Shown: positions 43,085 to 52,623 of the stretch, piece by piece
Numbering within the stretch: the stretch's first letter is position 1
Layout of the letters: the number at the start of each line of letters is the position of its first letter
Assembly: GCA_013816805.1 (NCBI GenBank)
Contig: JACDDS010000009.1
Location: forward strand, 92,403 to 156,402
Direction of reading: 5' to 3'
DNA from: Chitinophagales bacterium
GTDB lineage: Bacteria > Bacteroidota > Bacteroidia > Chitinophagales > UBA10324
DNA length: 64,000 bases
Program-made: the position numbers and the translations under genes
The notes under the pieces: model-generated
Told to the model about the DNA's origin: nothing
Databases searched by the model: none
Seen by the model: the letters and a program-made list of their open reading frames with translations, nothing else

Positions 43085-44524
43085 ATGAAAATAACCCTTA
43101 GTCGAAAAGTTTTACAAAAGGATCATTCTATAATTTTAGCAAATAAAGATTCTGATTTAAACGCAATAGGATTGCCTGAGGAATATATTGATATTATTAA
43201 AAATCAATTAAAAAAAGACATAAAGCAAATAGTGATTCCTTCCCCGGCACAAATTATTTATTTTGTATCAGTAGATGAATCAAAAGAAATCTATAAAACA
43301 GCCGAAAGTTTCCGGAAAGCAGGGAACAAAGCGCTTGGAATTATACACAAACATAAGCTCGCTGGTATAACTATCAGGAATATCAGCAGCTTCAAAAAAG
43401 CAGCTCTTTTTTTTGCTGAGGGAATGGCTCTTGGGAACTATCAATTTATAAGGTATAAAAAAGATGCAGCGAAAGAAAGCTTTGTATTTAACGAAATTAA
43501 AATACTGGATCAAAACATTACTGAAGAAGAGGTAAATAAGCTGCAGGCCATAGTGGATTCAGTATATATGGTAAGGGATTGGGTGAACACACCAGCCAAT
43601 TATTTAAATGCCACCGATCTGGCAGATGCAATCGTGCATGCATCAAAAGAATCAGGTTTTAAAACTGAGGTATTTAATAAGACCAAAATAGCTGCTTTGA
43701 AGATGGGTGGATTGCTTGCAGTGAATCAGGGAAGTGTTGACCCACCAACCTTCATTATTATGGAATATAAACCAAAGAATGCTATTAATAAAAAACCAAT
43801 AATATTGATAGGGAAAGGCGTTGTATATGATACCGGTGGCCTAAGTCTGAAGCCAACCACCTCCATGGACTATATGAAATGTGATATGGCTGGCGCCGCA
43901 ACCATCACCGGAGCCATAAGTTGCGCTGCCAAAACGAAGTTGCCCCTTCATGTTATCGGCCTGGTGCCTGCTACTGATAACAGGCCCGGTCTGAACGCCT
44001 TTGCTCCCGGTGATGTAATCACAATGCATAATGGGATGACTGTTGAAATGCTGAATAGTGATGCAGAAGGAAGAATGATTCTTGGCGATGCATTAAGTTT
44101 TGCACGTCAATATAAACCTGAACTGGTTATAGATGTGGCTACTCTTACAGGTGCGGCGCACCGGGCAGTTGGCGATCACGCAATTGTATATATGGGAACA
44201 GCTTCCGAACAAGTAAAAGAGGATCTGGAAGATTGCGGAATGCAGGTATATGAACGGTTGGTGGAATTTCCCCTATGGGATGAATATGGTGAAATGCTTA
44301 AAAGTGATATCGCAGATATTAAAAATGTAGGCGGTGCTTTAGCAGGCGCTATTACCGCTGGCAAGTTTTTAGAAAGATTTACTGATTATCCCTGGATTCA
44401 TTTTGATATTGCCGGAGTTGCTTATTTTCAGACATCGATGGGCTATAAAGGCAAAAATGCTTCTGCTATTGGAATGAGATTATTATATAGATTCTTAGAA
44501 AAAAGATCTCAACAAAATTCATGA
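43085..44524 (+). CDS. pepA: M17 leucyl aminopeptidase
   Basis: A 479-residue cytosolic aminopeptidase. C-terminal catalytic domain: IILIGKGVVYDTGGLSLKP with metal-binding Lys and Asp, MLNSDAEGRMILGDAL (the M17 signature NTDAEGR with Ser for Thr), and GVAYFQTSMGYKGKNASAIGMRLL. The N-terminal domain is variable as usual. It removes N-terminal residues using two metal ions. Overlaps pdxA by 4 bases. Confidence 0.93.
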   Translation: MKITLSRKVLQKDHSIILANKDSDLNAIGLPEEYIDIIKNQLKKDIKQIVIPSPAQIIYFVSVDESKEIYKTAESFRKAGNKALGIIHKHKLAGITIRNISSFKKAALFFAEGMALGNYQFIRYKKDAAKESFVFNEIKILDQNITEEEVNKLQAIVDSVYMVRDWVNTPANYLNATDLADAIVHASKESGFKTEVFNKTKIAALKMGGLLAVNQGSVDPPTFIIMEYKPKNAINKKPIILIGKGVVYDTGGLSLKPTTSMDYMKCDMAGAATITGAISCAAKTKLPLHVIGLVPATDNRPGLNAFAPGDVITMHNGMTVEMLNSDAEGRMILGDALSFARQYKPELVIDVATLTGAAHRAVGDHAIVYMGTASEQVKEDLEDCGMQVYERLVEFPLWDEYGEMLKSDIADIKNVGGALAGAITAGKFLERFTDYPWIHFDIAGVAYFQTSMGYKGKNASAIGMRLLYRFLEKRSQQNS

Positions 44525-45579
44525 GTGATCACAAAAAATATTTAATTGGTATTTCTGTTGGGGATATTAATGGAATCGGAATTGAAGTCTTTATTAAAAC
44601 CTTTACAGATACCCGAATGATGGAATGGTGTACACCAGTTGTGTATGGATCTTCCAGGGTAATTGCCCAGCACCGTAAGAATTTAAATCTTGGATCTTTC
44701 AATTTTAATGTTGCCTCAGGTATTGATCGCCTCCAGGCTAATACTGTAAACATTATTACAGTATGGGAGGATGATCCTAATGTTCAATTCGGTGCTATTA
44801 ATGAAAACGGTGGTAAGTATGCTTTTCTTTCCCTTCAGGCGGCAGTAAAGGATTTGAAGGAAGGAAAAATAGATGCATTGGTGACTGCACCTGTAAATAA
44901 AAAAAATATTCAATCAGAAAATTTTCCTTTTACAGGCCACACCGGATACCTGGTACAGCAGTCCGGCGAAACGGATCACATAATGATGCTTTGCAGTAAT
45001 GAAATGCGTGTTGGGTTGTTAACCGAGCACATTGGCCTTTCAGATGTTTACAAATACATAACGAGGGAATCTATATTAAAAAAACTAGCGACCATACAAG
45101 GTTCTCTGATACGCGATTTTGGGATCGATAAGCCTAAAATTGCGGTGCTTGGCTTAAACCCTCATGCCGGAGATGATGGGATAATCGGAAGAGAAGAGAT
45201 TGATATAATTAAGCCAGCCATTGCAGAAGCCATCAGTACGAATATGCTCGCATTTGGACCGTATAGTGCTGATGGATTTTTTGGTTCCGGAAACTATAAA
45301 AAATTTGATGCGATTCTGGCAATGTATCACGACCAGGGTTTAATCCCCTTCAAGGCTTTATATTTTGATTCAGGCGTAAACTACACGGCCGGCCTTCCTT
45401 TTGTGCGTACTTCTCCCGATCATGGAACTGGTTTCGACATTGCAGGAAAAAATGTGGCCCATGAAGAATCCTTTCGACATGCGGTATTTCTTGCTATTGA
45501 CATTCTGAGAAACAGGGAAGGATATGCAGAAAGAACTTCAAATCCATTAAAAAAAATAGAAATTCCAAAGGAGCGTTAA
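44521..45579 (+). CDS. pdxA: 4-hydroxythreonine-4-phosphate dehydrogenase PdxA
   Basis: A 352-residue enzyme with ISVGDINGIGIEV, metal His in FTGHTGYL, GLNPHAGDDGIIGREE and MYHDQGLIPFKALYF. It oxidises 4-phosphohydroxy-L-threonine in pyridoxal phosphate synthesis. Translationally coupled to the aminopeptidase gene. In related genomes pdxA often leads directly into DUF177-rpmF; here an opposite-strand esterase gene lies between (recalled synteny). Confidence 0.95.
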   Translation: MSDHKKYLIGISVGDINGIGIEVFIKTFTDTRMMEWCTPVVYGSSRVIAQHRKNLNLGSFNFNVASGIDRLQANTVNIITVWEDDPNVQFGAINENGGKYAFLSLQAAVKDLKEGKIDALVTAPVNKKNIQSENFPFTGHTGYLVQQSGETDHIMMLCSNEMRVGLLTEHIGLSDVYKYITRESILKKLATIQGSLIRDFGIDKPKIAVLGLNPHAGDDGIIGREEIDIIKPAIAEAISTNMLAFGPYSADGFFGSGNYKKFDAILAMYHDQGLIPFKALYFDSGVNYTAGLPFVRTSPDHGTGFDIAGKNVAHEESFRHAVFLAIDILRNREGYAERTSNPLKKIEIPKER

Positions 45580-45641
45580 TCCAGCTGAGGGTTTGGTTTA
45601 TGAAAGATGAATCGAATCGGATTTAGCAGGAACAAAGCTTA

Positions 45642-46535
45642 CTAAAAAAAGAATGCCCATTTTAAAAAATATGGCATTGCCTTCGCCCAGGTTTTTTGGT
45701 TATGATGGCCACCTTTAATTTCCAGATATTCTATGTCCCGGTAAGGACGGTAGCCCTTTTTAACTAATTCAGCAATTAAATCCAGAGTATCGTCAATTGA
45801 ATCAATAATTTCATTAGCATTCCTGTCTGCCCTTTCATCCTGAGTTCCCGTTTGAAACCAGAATTTCAATCCGGGTCTGAATGCATCCGCTCTTACCTGT
45901 GAATGAATAATTCGATCCATCTCATCTGTATATCCTTCATTATATCCTTTGCTTCGCCACCATAATGATCCGGAGAATACGCCTATCTTTTTAAAAACTT
46001 CAGGATAATTCCAGCCAATGTCCAATGCAGATAGTCCACCTAATGAATAGCCTGCAATTGCATTGTTGCTTCCGAAAATATCAATTCGGAAGCGGGAGGC
46101 AGCCAAAGGCAAAAATTCTTCCATCAGAAATGAGCTGTATGCTTTAGCAAGGCTTCCACGTTTTTTAAAATCACTCTGTGCAGCTACGCCATACTCCTGT
46201 ATTCGGTTACCCGCATGGATAGAAAAAACCAAAGGCTCGAAAAATTGTTCCTGCCGAATTAGTCTCGATAGTGTGCTTTTCAGCCTGACTGATTCACTGT
46301 CCTGGCCATCGTTTAAAACAAGAAAAGGATAATTGTTTGTACCGAAACTATAGGAAGGAGGAATAAAAACATCAACCACCGTGGCACGGTTTAAAATCGG
46401 CGAATAAATATCTGAAATATGCTCAACCTGATATAGTGACTGTACTTTTTCTCCTGCTGTCTGCACAATTAATTTTTTCTGCGCAAGTATAAGAATTCTG
46501 CCGGGAAAAGTCAGAACCTGTTTTAGTGTTATCAT
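45642..46535 (-). CDS. esterase D-like alpha/beta hydrolase
   Basis: A 297-residue protein with VDVFIPPSYSFGTNNYPFLVLNDGQD, nucleophile elbow AGYSLGGLSALDIG, and KGGHHNQKTWAKAMPYFL with the catalytic His; the Asp is likely in the FQTGTQDERADRN segment. This is the esterase-D/enterochelin-esterase-like branch. No signal peptide. Substrate unknown. It reads against its neighbours and interrupts an otherwise plus-strand run. Confidence 0.82.
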   Translation of the reverse strand: MITLKQVLTFPGRILILAQKKLIVQTAGEKVQSLYQVEHISDIYSPILNRATVVDVFIPPSYSFGTNNYPFLVLNDGQDSESVRLKSTLSRLIRQEQFFEPLVFSIHAGNRIQEYGVAAQSDFKKRGSLAKAYSSFLMEEFLPLAASRFRIDIFGSNNAIAGYSLGGLSALDIGWNYPEVFKKIGVFSGSLWWRSKGYNEGYTDEMDRIIHSQVRADAFRPGLKFWFQTGTQDERADRNANEIIDSIDDTLDLIAELVKKGYRPYRDIEYLEIKGGHHNQKTWAKAMPYFLKWAFFF

Positions 46536-46638
46536 TATATGTGAAAATATTTTCCATCATCATATATTCATATTTATATTTTACATGTTAAATACTTTTA
46601 TCTGGTTACAGGCTATTATTATATTCCGGTCAATTTTT

Positions 46639-46646
46639 TACCTTTG
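46639..46646 (+). promoter_or_regulatory. TAnnTTTG promoter box (TACCTTTG) of the DUF177 operon
   Basis: An exact -7 consensus 23 bases upstream of the DUF177 start at 46670. It should drive DUF177-rpmF and perhaps plsX-fabH-efp. Confidence 0.55.
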
Positions 46647-46669
46647 CCTTCCTTTATAAATGAGGAAGA

Positions 46670-47209
46670 ATGGATAGGTTGAGGCAATATGAAATTGCAT
46701 TCGTGGGATTAAAAACAGGAATTCATCAATTCAATTTTGACATTGATGACCGGTTTTTTGCATACTTTAATAATTCATTGGTGAATAAGGGTGACCTGAA
46801 GGTTCACTTAAACTTCGATAAAAAACCATCTTTTTTTATTCTTTATTTTCGGATTGAAGGATTTGTTCACCTTCCATGTGACCGGTGTTCAGCAGAATTA
46901 GATTTTCCACTGGATGCCGATTTTACTATCGTAGTAAAGTTTGATGATCATTCCGAAAATGAACACGATGATTCTATGGCGGATGTTATTTATATCGATC
47001 GAAATGAAACCCATTTAAATACAGGTCAGTTGATTTATGAATTTATAAACTTAAGCATTCCCCTGCATCGAATTAATTGCGATAACTTAAATAACAAAAA
47101 GCCATGCGATTACGAAATCTTAAGCCGGTTAGTGGCTCCTGCACCAAAAAAACAAAAGCCTCCAGTGGATCCCCGTTGGAAAGACTTAACAAAAATTAAA
47201 CTTAATTAA
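46670..47209 (+). CDS. DUF177/YceD-family protein
   Basis: A 179-residue protein with VHLPCDRCSAELDFPLDADF (CxxC) and a downstream Cys pair around NCDNLNNKKPCDYE, matching DUF177/YceD. The family is linked to 23S rRNA accumulation and always sits beside rpmF. The rpmF start follows its stop by one base. The four Cys could bind zinc. Confidence 0.88.
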   Translation: MDRLRQYEIAFVGLKTGIHQFNFDIDDRFFAYFNNSLVNKGDLKVHLNFDKKPSFFILYFRIEGFVHLPCDRCSAELDFPLDADFTIVVKFDDHSENEHDDSMADVIYIDRNETHLNTGQLIYEFINLSIPLHRINCDNLNNKKPCDYEILSRLVAPAPKKQKPPVDPRWKDLTKIKLN

Positions 47210-47210
47210 C

Positions 47211-47396
47211 ATGCCAAACCCAAAACGTCGCCATTCTTCTACACGACGAGATAAGCGCAGAACACACGATAAAGCACATGTTCCTACTATTAGTATTGAT
47301 CCCACAACCGGCGCGCCTCACATCCGGCACAGAGCTCATTACCACGAAGGTGAGTTATTTTACAAGGGCAAAAAAATACTTGCCAAAAGTGAATAG
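47211..47396 (+). CDS. rpmF: 50S ribosomal protein L32
   Basis: A 61-residue L32 with the MPNPKRRHSSTRRDKRRTHDKA start typical of the Bacteroidota protein. The C-terminal half has His (PHIRHRAHYHEGELFYKGKKI) where zinc-binding L32 forms have Cys pairs, so it is the Cys-free, zinc-independent type. Gene order DUF177-rpmF is conserved across bacteria. Confidence 0.95.
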   Translation: MPNPKRRHSSTRRDKRRTHDKAHVPTISIDPTTGAPHIRHRAHYHEGELFYKGKKILAKSE

Positions 47397-47525
47397 AGGT
47401 ATTCAACAAATCAAATCGTGAATGGTGTGGGCGGTTTGACAAACAACAATTATTAAAGAATCTAAAGACTGCTCTTTGGAAAACATTGATTTTTGCATTT
47501 GTAGCGACGCTAACCTTGAAATGAA

Positions 47526-48488
47526 ATGAGAATAGGAATAGACGCTATGGGTGGTGATTATGCTCCTCTTGAATGCATAAAAGGGGCCTTGCGCGTCCGC
47601 AGGGAATTAGATACAAATGTGGAATTGGTATTGTTTGGTGATCAACCACTGTTACATAAAATTTGCATTGAACAGGGAGGGGACGGAAATGAATTTACGG
47701 TAGTACATTCCCCTGAAGTGATTGGAATGGCAGAATCCCCTACCAAAGCTTTATTACAAAAGCAACAGTCCAGTATTGCTATTGGGTTTCATTTTTTGAA
47801 AGAAAAAAAAATTGATGCATTTGCCGGTGCAGGAAATACAGGCGCTATGCTTGTGGGCGCTATGTACTCGGTGAAAACGGTAGAAGGTGTAATCAGACCG
47901 GCGATTTCAACCATTTTACCGCATACGGATGATCATCTTGGGTTTTTATTGGATATAGGTGCAAACTCTGATTGCAAACCTGAAGTGCTTTTACAATTTG
48001 GTATTCTCGGTTCCCTTTATGCCCAGCATATATATAAAGTAGAAAATCCTAAAGTAGCATTGTTAAGCATTGGCGAAGAGGAAGGAAAGGGAAATCTTCT
48101 GATTAAGGATACTTACCCGCTTATGCAGGATTGCAGTAAAATTAATTTTATTGGGAATGTAGAAGGAAGGGATATTTTCGGAGATAAAGCAGATGTAATA
48201 GTGTGTGATGGATTTACCGGCAATATCGTACTTAAATTCGGAGAATCCTTTTACGATATGATTAAGAAGCGAAATATGTCAGACCCGTTTTGGGATCGCT
48301 TCAACTATGAAAATTATGGAGGCACTGGTATTTTGGGAGCCAATGCGCCTATTGTAATAGCTCATGGTATTTCTAATGCTACCGCTTTTCACAATATGAT
48401 ACTTTTAGCAAAGAGCATGGTTGAAAGCCGTATAATAGAAATTTTTAAAGAGGCATTTATTAATCACCAAAATGGCCATCCCAATTAA
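47526..48488 (+). CDS. plsX: phosphate acyltransferase PlsX
   Basis: A 320-residue PlsX with MRIGIDAMGGDYAPLECI, ESPTKALLQKQ, FAGAGNTGAMLVGA and ICDGFTGN-type VIVCDGFTGNIVLKFGE. It makes acyl phosphate from acyl-ACP, the first step towards phosphatidic acid with PlsY. Upstream spacer of 129 bases follows rpmF; no clear promoter box seen there. Confidence 0.96.
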   Translation: MRIGIDAMGGDYAPLECIKGALRVRRELDTNVELVLFGDQPLLHKICIEQGGDGNEFTVVHSPEVIGMAESPTKALLQKQQSSIAIGFHFLKEKKIDAFAGAGNTGAMLVGAMYSVKTVEGVIRPAISTILPHTDDHLGFLLDIGANSDCKPEVLLQFGILGSLYAQHIYKVENPKVALLSIGEEEGKGNLLIKDTYPLMQDCSKINFIGNVEGRDIFGDKADVIVCDGFTGNIVLKFGESFYDMIKKRNMSDPFWDRFNYENYGGTGILGANAPIVIAHGISNATAFHNMILLAKSMVESRIIEIFKEAFINHQNGHPN

Positions 48489-48536
48489 TGAACGCTACCA
48501 TAAATGGTAGCCGGCATTTCCTGATAAATAATAATT

Positions 48537-49532
48537 ATGGCAAAAATTACAGCAGCCATTACAGGTATCCACGGATATGTTCCTGATTATGTTCTTACCA
48601 ACCAGGAACTGGAGGCAATGGTAGATACTACAGATGATTGGATTACTTCCAGAACAGGGATTAAGGAAAGACGTATTCTGAAAGGGGAAGGCAAGGGAAC
48701 TTCGCAGATTGCTGCTGCAGCTGTAAAAGGACTGCTGAAAAAAACAAACACCAACCCGGATAGCATTGAGCTGCTTATCTGTGCCACTACCACACCCGAT
48801 ATGCAATTTCCTGCCACTGCAAATATTATTTCCGATTTGGTAGGGCTGAAGAAAGCATGGGGTTTTGATCTTCAGGCTGCCTGCTCTGGTTTTTTATACG
48901 CAATAACTGTTGCATCAAAGATGATTGAATCGGGCACTATAAGACGGGCCATAGTAGTGGGTGCCGATAAAATGTCATCCATTATTGACTATACTGACCG
49001 CGCTACCTGCGTAATATTCGGAGACGGAGGAGGAGCCGTTCTCCTTGAGCCAAATTTGCATGGTTTAGGTATCCTGGACTGCATCATGTATTCTGACGGT
49101 GCTGGGATGGTTCATCTTCATCAGAAAGCAGGCGGTTCGGCTATGCCCGCTTCAAAAGAAACAGTGGATAAGCGCTTGCATTACGTCTACCAGGAAGGGC
49201 AGGCTGTTTACAAGTTTGCAGTGTCACGCATGGCCGATGTGGGCTATGAAATTATGACTAAAAACGGGTTAACGCCTGATGATATAGCATGGCTAGTGCC
49301 TCACCAGGCTAATAAAAGAATTATTGACGCCACAGCACAAAAGATGGGACTGCCGGAAAGTAAAGTGATGATTAATATTCAGAAGTTTGGAAATACCACC
49401 AATGGCACCATACCGCTGTGTCTTTGGGAATGGGAAAAAAAATTACATAAAGGAGATAACCTGGTACTTGCCGCATTTGGTGGAGGCTTTACCTGGGGCG
49501 CGGTATATATGAAATGGGCCTACGAGTCCTGA
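48537..49532 (+). CDS. fabH: beta-ketoacyl-ACP synthase III FabH
   Basis: A 331-residue FabH with active-site Cys in [11 protein letters not shown], His in [11 protein letters not shown] and Asn in [25 protein letters not shown] near the start is diagnostic. It condenses acetyl-CoA or branched primers with malonyl-ACP to start fatty acid synthesis. It is 48 bases after plsX. Confidence 0.96.
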   Translation: MAKITAAITGIHGYVPDYVLTNQELEAMVDTTDDWITSRTGIKERRILKGEGKGTSQIAAAAVKGLLKKTNTNPDSIELLICATTTPDMQFPATANIISDLVGLKKAWGFDLQAACSGFLYAITVASKMIESGTIRRAIVVGADKMSSIIDYTDRATCVIFGDGGGAVLLEPNLHGLGILDCIMYSDGAGMVHLHQKAGGSAMPASKETVDKRLHYVYQEGQAVYKFAVSRMADVGYEIMTKNGLTPDDIAWLVPHQANKRIIDATAQKMGLPESKVMINIQKFGNTTNGTIPLCLWEWEKKLHKGDNLVLAAFGGGFTWGAVYMKWAYES

Positions 49533-49586
49533 TAAGCTTAAAATAATTATCTTAAAGAAGCGAAATAATTACTTAAACCAGATATA

Positions 49587-50153
49587 ATGGCAACAACTCA
49601 GGATATAAAAAAAGGTTTAACGATTCAATACAAGAACGATCTTTATACCATTGTAGATTTTCAGCATGTGAAACCGGGAAAAGGTGGTGCATTTGTGAGA
49701 ACAAAATTAAAAAGCGTTACTACCGGTAAAGTGATAGATCAAACCTGGAACTCTGGTGAAGAAATAATCCCGGTTTATGTTCAGCGGAAAAAATACCAGT
49801 TTTTATATAAAGATGAAAGTGGGTATAGTTTCATGGATCAAAATACTTTTGACCAGGTTACCCTTGATGAAGAAATGGTGGTAGGCCATGAATTTATAAA
49901 AGAAGGGCAGGAAGTGGAAATTGCCTTTCATTCAGAAACAGATAAACCTCTTTCCTGTGAATTACCGGCATTTGTGATTCTTGAAATAACTTATTCAGAG
50001 CCTGGAGTAAAAGGAGATACTGCGAATAATCCGATGAAAAAAGCAATACTTGAAACAGGTACTGAAATCAGTGTTCCTTTATTTGTGGACAGCGGTATTA
50101 AAATAAAAGTAGATACCCGAACCGGTTCTTACGTAGAGCGGGTTAAAGTATAG
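49587..50153 (+). CDS. efp: elongation factor P
   Basis: A 188-residue EF-P: KOW-like N-domain with the apex loop KPGKGGAFVRTKLKS (Lys at the tip that meets the P-site tRNA), then two OB domains ending GSYVERVKV. It rescues ribosomes stalled at polyproline. In many relatives accB and accC follow efp; here the next gene is tal on the other strand. Confidence 0.96.
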   Translation: MATTQDIKKGLTIQYKNDLYTIVDFQHVKPGKGGAFVRTKLKSVTTGKVIDQTWNSGEEIIPVYVQRKKYQFLYKDESGYSFMDQNTFDQVTLDEEMVVGHEFIKEGQEVEIAFHSETDKPLSCELPAFVILEITYSEPGVKGDTANNPMKKAILETGTEISVPLFVDSGIKIKVDTRTGSYVERVKV

Positions 50154-50180
50154 CGATCTGTATAGAATGTATAGAAAAAA

Positions 50181-50204
50181 CCCCTCTGCTTGGAAGCAGA
50201 GGGG
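50181..50204 (-). terminator. terminator of tal
   Basis: A perfect 10-base stem (CCCCTCTGCT / AGCAGAGGGG) with a 4-base loop. Read on the minus strand it is followed by TTTTTT, so it ends the tal transcript (stop codon at 50240). A flank of A residues on the other side means it has no T-run for efp. Confidence 0.85.
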
Positions 50205-50239
50205 AAAAAATCCTAACTATGGCTACTAGCTCGGTTTTT

Positions 50240-50896
50240 TTATTGTTGACCTTTTTTGTAATCCGCTAAAAACTTTTCTAATCCAATATCTGTAAGAGGA
50301 TGTTTTAATAAGCCTGTAATGGATTCCAAAGGTGAGGTACAAATATCAGCTCCCGCTTCTGCACATTTTACAATATGTAGAGGACTGCGGATAGATGCTG
50401 CCAGCACTTCTGTTTTTATTCCATAATTGCTGTAAATCAATACAATTTGTTCTATCAGTTGTACTCCATCCCAGTTTGAATCGTCAATTCTACCAATAAA
50501 TGGTGATACAATATTGGCACCGGCCTTTGAAGCCAGCAACGCCTGGCCTGCCGAAAAAATTAAAGTACAATTGGTTTTAATTCCATTATCTGAGAACCAC
50601 TTTAATGCCTTTACGCCTTCTTTAATCATTGGCACTTTAACCAGAATAGCGGGATGAAGCGCTGCTAGTTTTTTACCTTCTGCAACTATTCCATCAAAGT
50701 CCGTGGAAATCACTTCCGCGCTTATATTCTGCCCGACCATTTCGCAGATAGTAACATAATGCTTCATGATGTTCTCTTCTCCGCGTATGCCTTCCTTTGC
50801 CATTAAAGATGGATTGGTAGTTACTCCATCTAAAATGCCTAAATCATTCGCCTCTTTAATCTGATCAAGGTTTGCTGTATCTATAAAAAATTTCAT
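50240..50896 (-). CDS. tal: transaldolase (TalC/fructose-6-phosphate aldolase family)
   Basis: A 218-residue short transaldolase with MKFFIDTANLDQIKEANDLGILDGVTTNPSLMAKEG, catalytic Lys in ILVKVPMIKEG, NCTLIFSAGQALLASKAGA and FIGRIDD. It moves dihydroxyacetone units in the pentose phosphate pathway (or acts as F6P aldolase). It starts 18 bases past the 3' end of the SRP RNA gene on the same strand. Confidence 0.94.
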   Translation of the reverse strand: MKFFIDTANLDQIKEANDLGILDGVTTNPSLMAKEGIRGEENIMKHYVTICEMVGQNISAEVISTDFDGIVAEGKKLAALHPAILVKVPMIKEGVKALKWFSDNGIKTNCTLIFSAGQALLASKAGANIVSPFIGRIDDSNWDGVQLIEQIVLIYSNYGIKTEVLAASIRSPLHIVKCAEAGADICTSPLESITGLLKHPLTDIGLEKFLADYKKGQQ

Positions 50897-50914
50897 ATTG
50901 GAGAATTAAAAAAT

Positions 50915-51011
50915 GGGCAAGTTTCTTATATCGCACCGCTACAACCGCTTACCCTTGCTGCCTTCCGACCCTGGGGGAGTTCAGCAGGAGCTGGTCGTAT
51001 AAGTCTTGCCC
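50915..51011 (-). ncRNA. ffs: SRP RNA (4.5S-like, small bacterial type)
   Basis: Read on the minus strand, the RNA starts GGGCAAGACTTATA and ends TATAAG...CTTGCCC, ends that pair into a long helix. The tip contains the conserved domain IV elements: GGTCGGAAGGCAGCAAGGG. About 97 nucleotides, the size of the short type without an Alu domain. It binds Ffh and guides membrane proteins to the Sec machinery. A TATCTTTG box lies immediately upstream (51016). Confidence 0.92.
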
Positions 51012-51015
51012 GCAA

Positions 51016-51044
51016 CAAAGATAATTTAAATAGCCCCAAAACAA
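51016..51044 (-). promoter_or_regulatory. promoter of ffs
   Basis: On the minus strand TTG (51042-51044), 18 bases, then TATCTTTG (51016-51023). This fits TTG-N17-23-TAnnTTTG, and the box ends 5 bases from the RNA 5' end at 51011. Confidence 0.75.
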
Positions 51045-51366
51045 TTCGAACAATCTAAAAATAGTTTTTCACAACAGCCTTAAAGAATCTGTGCAAAAGT
51101 TTGTTTGAAGTTCACCAAAGCCCCAACCCCGATTCTATCGAATATTTAATTAATACCTACTTAAAGACATTATGTAAATTACATAGAACATTGATTTCGA
51201 GATAAGTATCACCTACCATATATATGAAGATAATAGAATAAGTATTATGATTACACCTATAAAACGGTTATACTTCTAATGATTATCCGACATTTATAAT
51301 AATAATTATTACATATATGTTTAAATGCAGGCAGTTTTTTTCATAATATTTTGCACGTCTGCTTCA
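51045..51366. other. intergenic region with no gene recognised
   Basis: About 320 AT-rich bases between the divergent ffs promoter and the YdjM-like gene. I see no RNA gene, no strong hairpin and no conserved open frame. Confidence 0.6.
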
Positions 51367-51374
51367 TACCTTTG
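51367..51374 (+). promoter_or_regulatory. TAnnTTTG promoter box (TACCTTTG) of the YdjM-like gene
   Basis: An exact -7 consensus 14 bases upstream of the TTG start at 51389. A TTTTG lies nearby but at shorter than normal spacing. Confidence 0.5.
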
Positions 51375-51388
51375 TCAAAATATTGCAT

Positions 51389-52402
51389 TTGGATAATATC
51401 ACTCATGCGGTACTGGGCGCTTCGATAGGAGAACTAACTGCAGGAAAAAAGTTAGGAAAAAAAGCGCTTCTATGGGGTGCTTTAGCGGCAAATCTTCCTG
51501 ATATAGATGTATTCTTTTCTTCTTTCCAGAAAATTCCGGATTCTTTATTAACCCACCGGGGATTTACTCATTCTATTTTGTTTTGTGCTTTAGCCACATT
51601 GCTGCTGGCATGGTGGTTTAATAACATGTTCCGAAGGTATAATGCAGCATTTGAGGACTGGGCCAGGTTGTTCGGATTCAGTTTATTTTCCCACATAATA
51701 CTCGATTCCCTGACTACATATGGTACGGGATGGTTTGAGCCCTTTAGCCATTACCGGGTTTCATTCAACACCATTTTTGTCCTTGATCCTACTTATACAA
51801 TTCCTCTTTTAATATCTTTCATCGCATTAGTAATTCTAAAATCTTCTTCACTAAAAAGAAAATACTGGCTATGGGCTGGCCTCATTATAAGCAGTTCTTA
51901 CCTGCTGTTCGACTTTATCAATAAGATTTCGGTTGATACCCTGTTTGAAAAAACGCTGAAAAAAAATAACATTACCTGGGAATCTTACACTTCCACTCCC
52001 ACTCCGCTAAATAACTTTTTATGGTACACCATGGCTCATAGTACCAATGGATATTATATAGGTTATCAATCCATATTGGACAAATCGGAATTTATGGATG
52101 TATTTTTTATACCAAAAAATGATTCACTGCTCATTCCATTTAATTCAGATGAGCGGGTACAAAAAATGATTCGCTTTGCAGAAGGTTATTATTGTATATC
52201 AAAAAATGATTCTGGTGGAATTGATTTTCACGATATGCGATTTGGCCAAATTGGGGGATGGCACGATCCAAATGCTCCCTTTGTCTTTACCTACCATTTA
52301 TCAAAAGGTAAAAACAGCCAGATGATGATTAACCAGGGAAGATTCCAGGCTTCTACTAAAGAAGAATTTAATTCTTTAATAACCAGGATAAAGGGAATCT
52401 AG
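51389..52402 (+). CDS. YdjM-family membrane-bound metal-dependent hydrolase
   Basis: A 337-residue protein starting at a TTG (51389) that restores the family's MDNITHAVLGA opening; an in-frame TTG two codons earlier is an alternative. It has the GxLPDIDVFF and HRGFTHSILF motifs (metal-binding His/Asp) and SHIILDSLTTYGTGWFEPFSHYR. Four hydrophobic segments follow. The family is membrane-bound and of unclear substrate, sometimes linked to LexA control in E. coli. The C-terminal 130 residues are a soluble domain. Confidence 0.82.
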   Translation: MDNITHAVLGASIGELTAGKKLGKKALLWGALAANLPDIDVFFSSFQKIPDSLLTHRGFTHSILFCALATLLLAWWFNNMFRRYNAAFEDWARLFGFSLFSHIILDSLTTYGTGWFEPFSHYRVSFNTIFVLDPTYTIPLLISFIALVILKSSSLKRKYWLWAGLIISSSYLLFDFINKISVDTLFEKTLKKNNITWESYTSTPTPLNNFLWYTMAHSTNGYYIGYQSILDKSEFMDVFFIPKNDSLLIPFNSDERVQKMIRFAEGYYCISKNDSGGIDFHDMRFGQIGGWHDPNAPFVFTYHLSKGKNSQMMINQGRFQASTKEEFNSLITRIKGI

Positions 52403-52412
52403 AATATTCCGA

Positions 52413-52432
52413 TACAGGGTTCACCCCCTGTA
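52413..52432. other. small hairpin downstream of the YdjM-like gene
   Basis: TACAGGG and CCCTGTA pair around a 6-base loop (TTCACC). No clear T-run follows on either strand, so terminator function is uncertain. The rest of the 220-base gap up to 52623 shows nothing recognisable. Confidence 0.35.
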
Positions 52433-52623
52433 ACACTTATATCGATTCATGAATTGTAAAATTTTAGAATAGGCGACAAATATATCCTGTAATTATTCCG
52501 GACGAAGCACTCCCTGACGTCAGCGTAAAGAATTACAATTTCATTAACAACAATTTGCATTTTATTGTGAAATGGAACCGGCTTCCGAATGATAAATATT
52601 TTCTGTAAATGAAATAGGAATAG

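Noticed and set aside
50181..50204. Hairpin as terminator of efp
   Set aside because: On the plus strand the stem is followed by A residues; the T-run is on the minus strand, so it fits tal.
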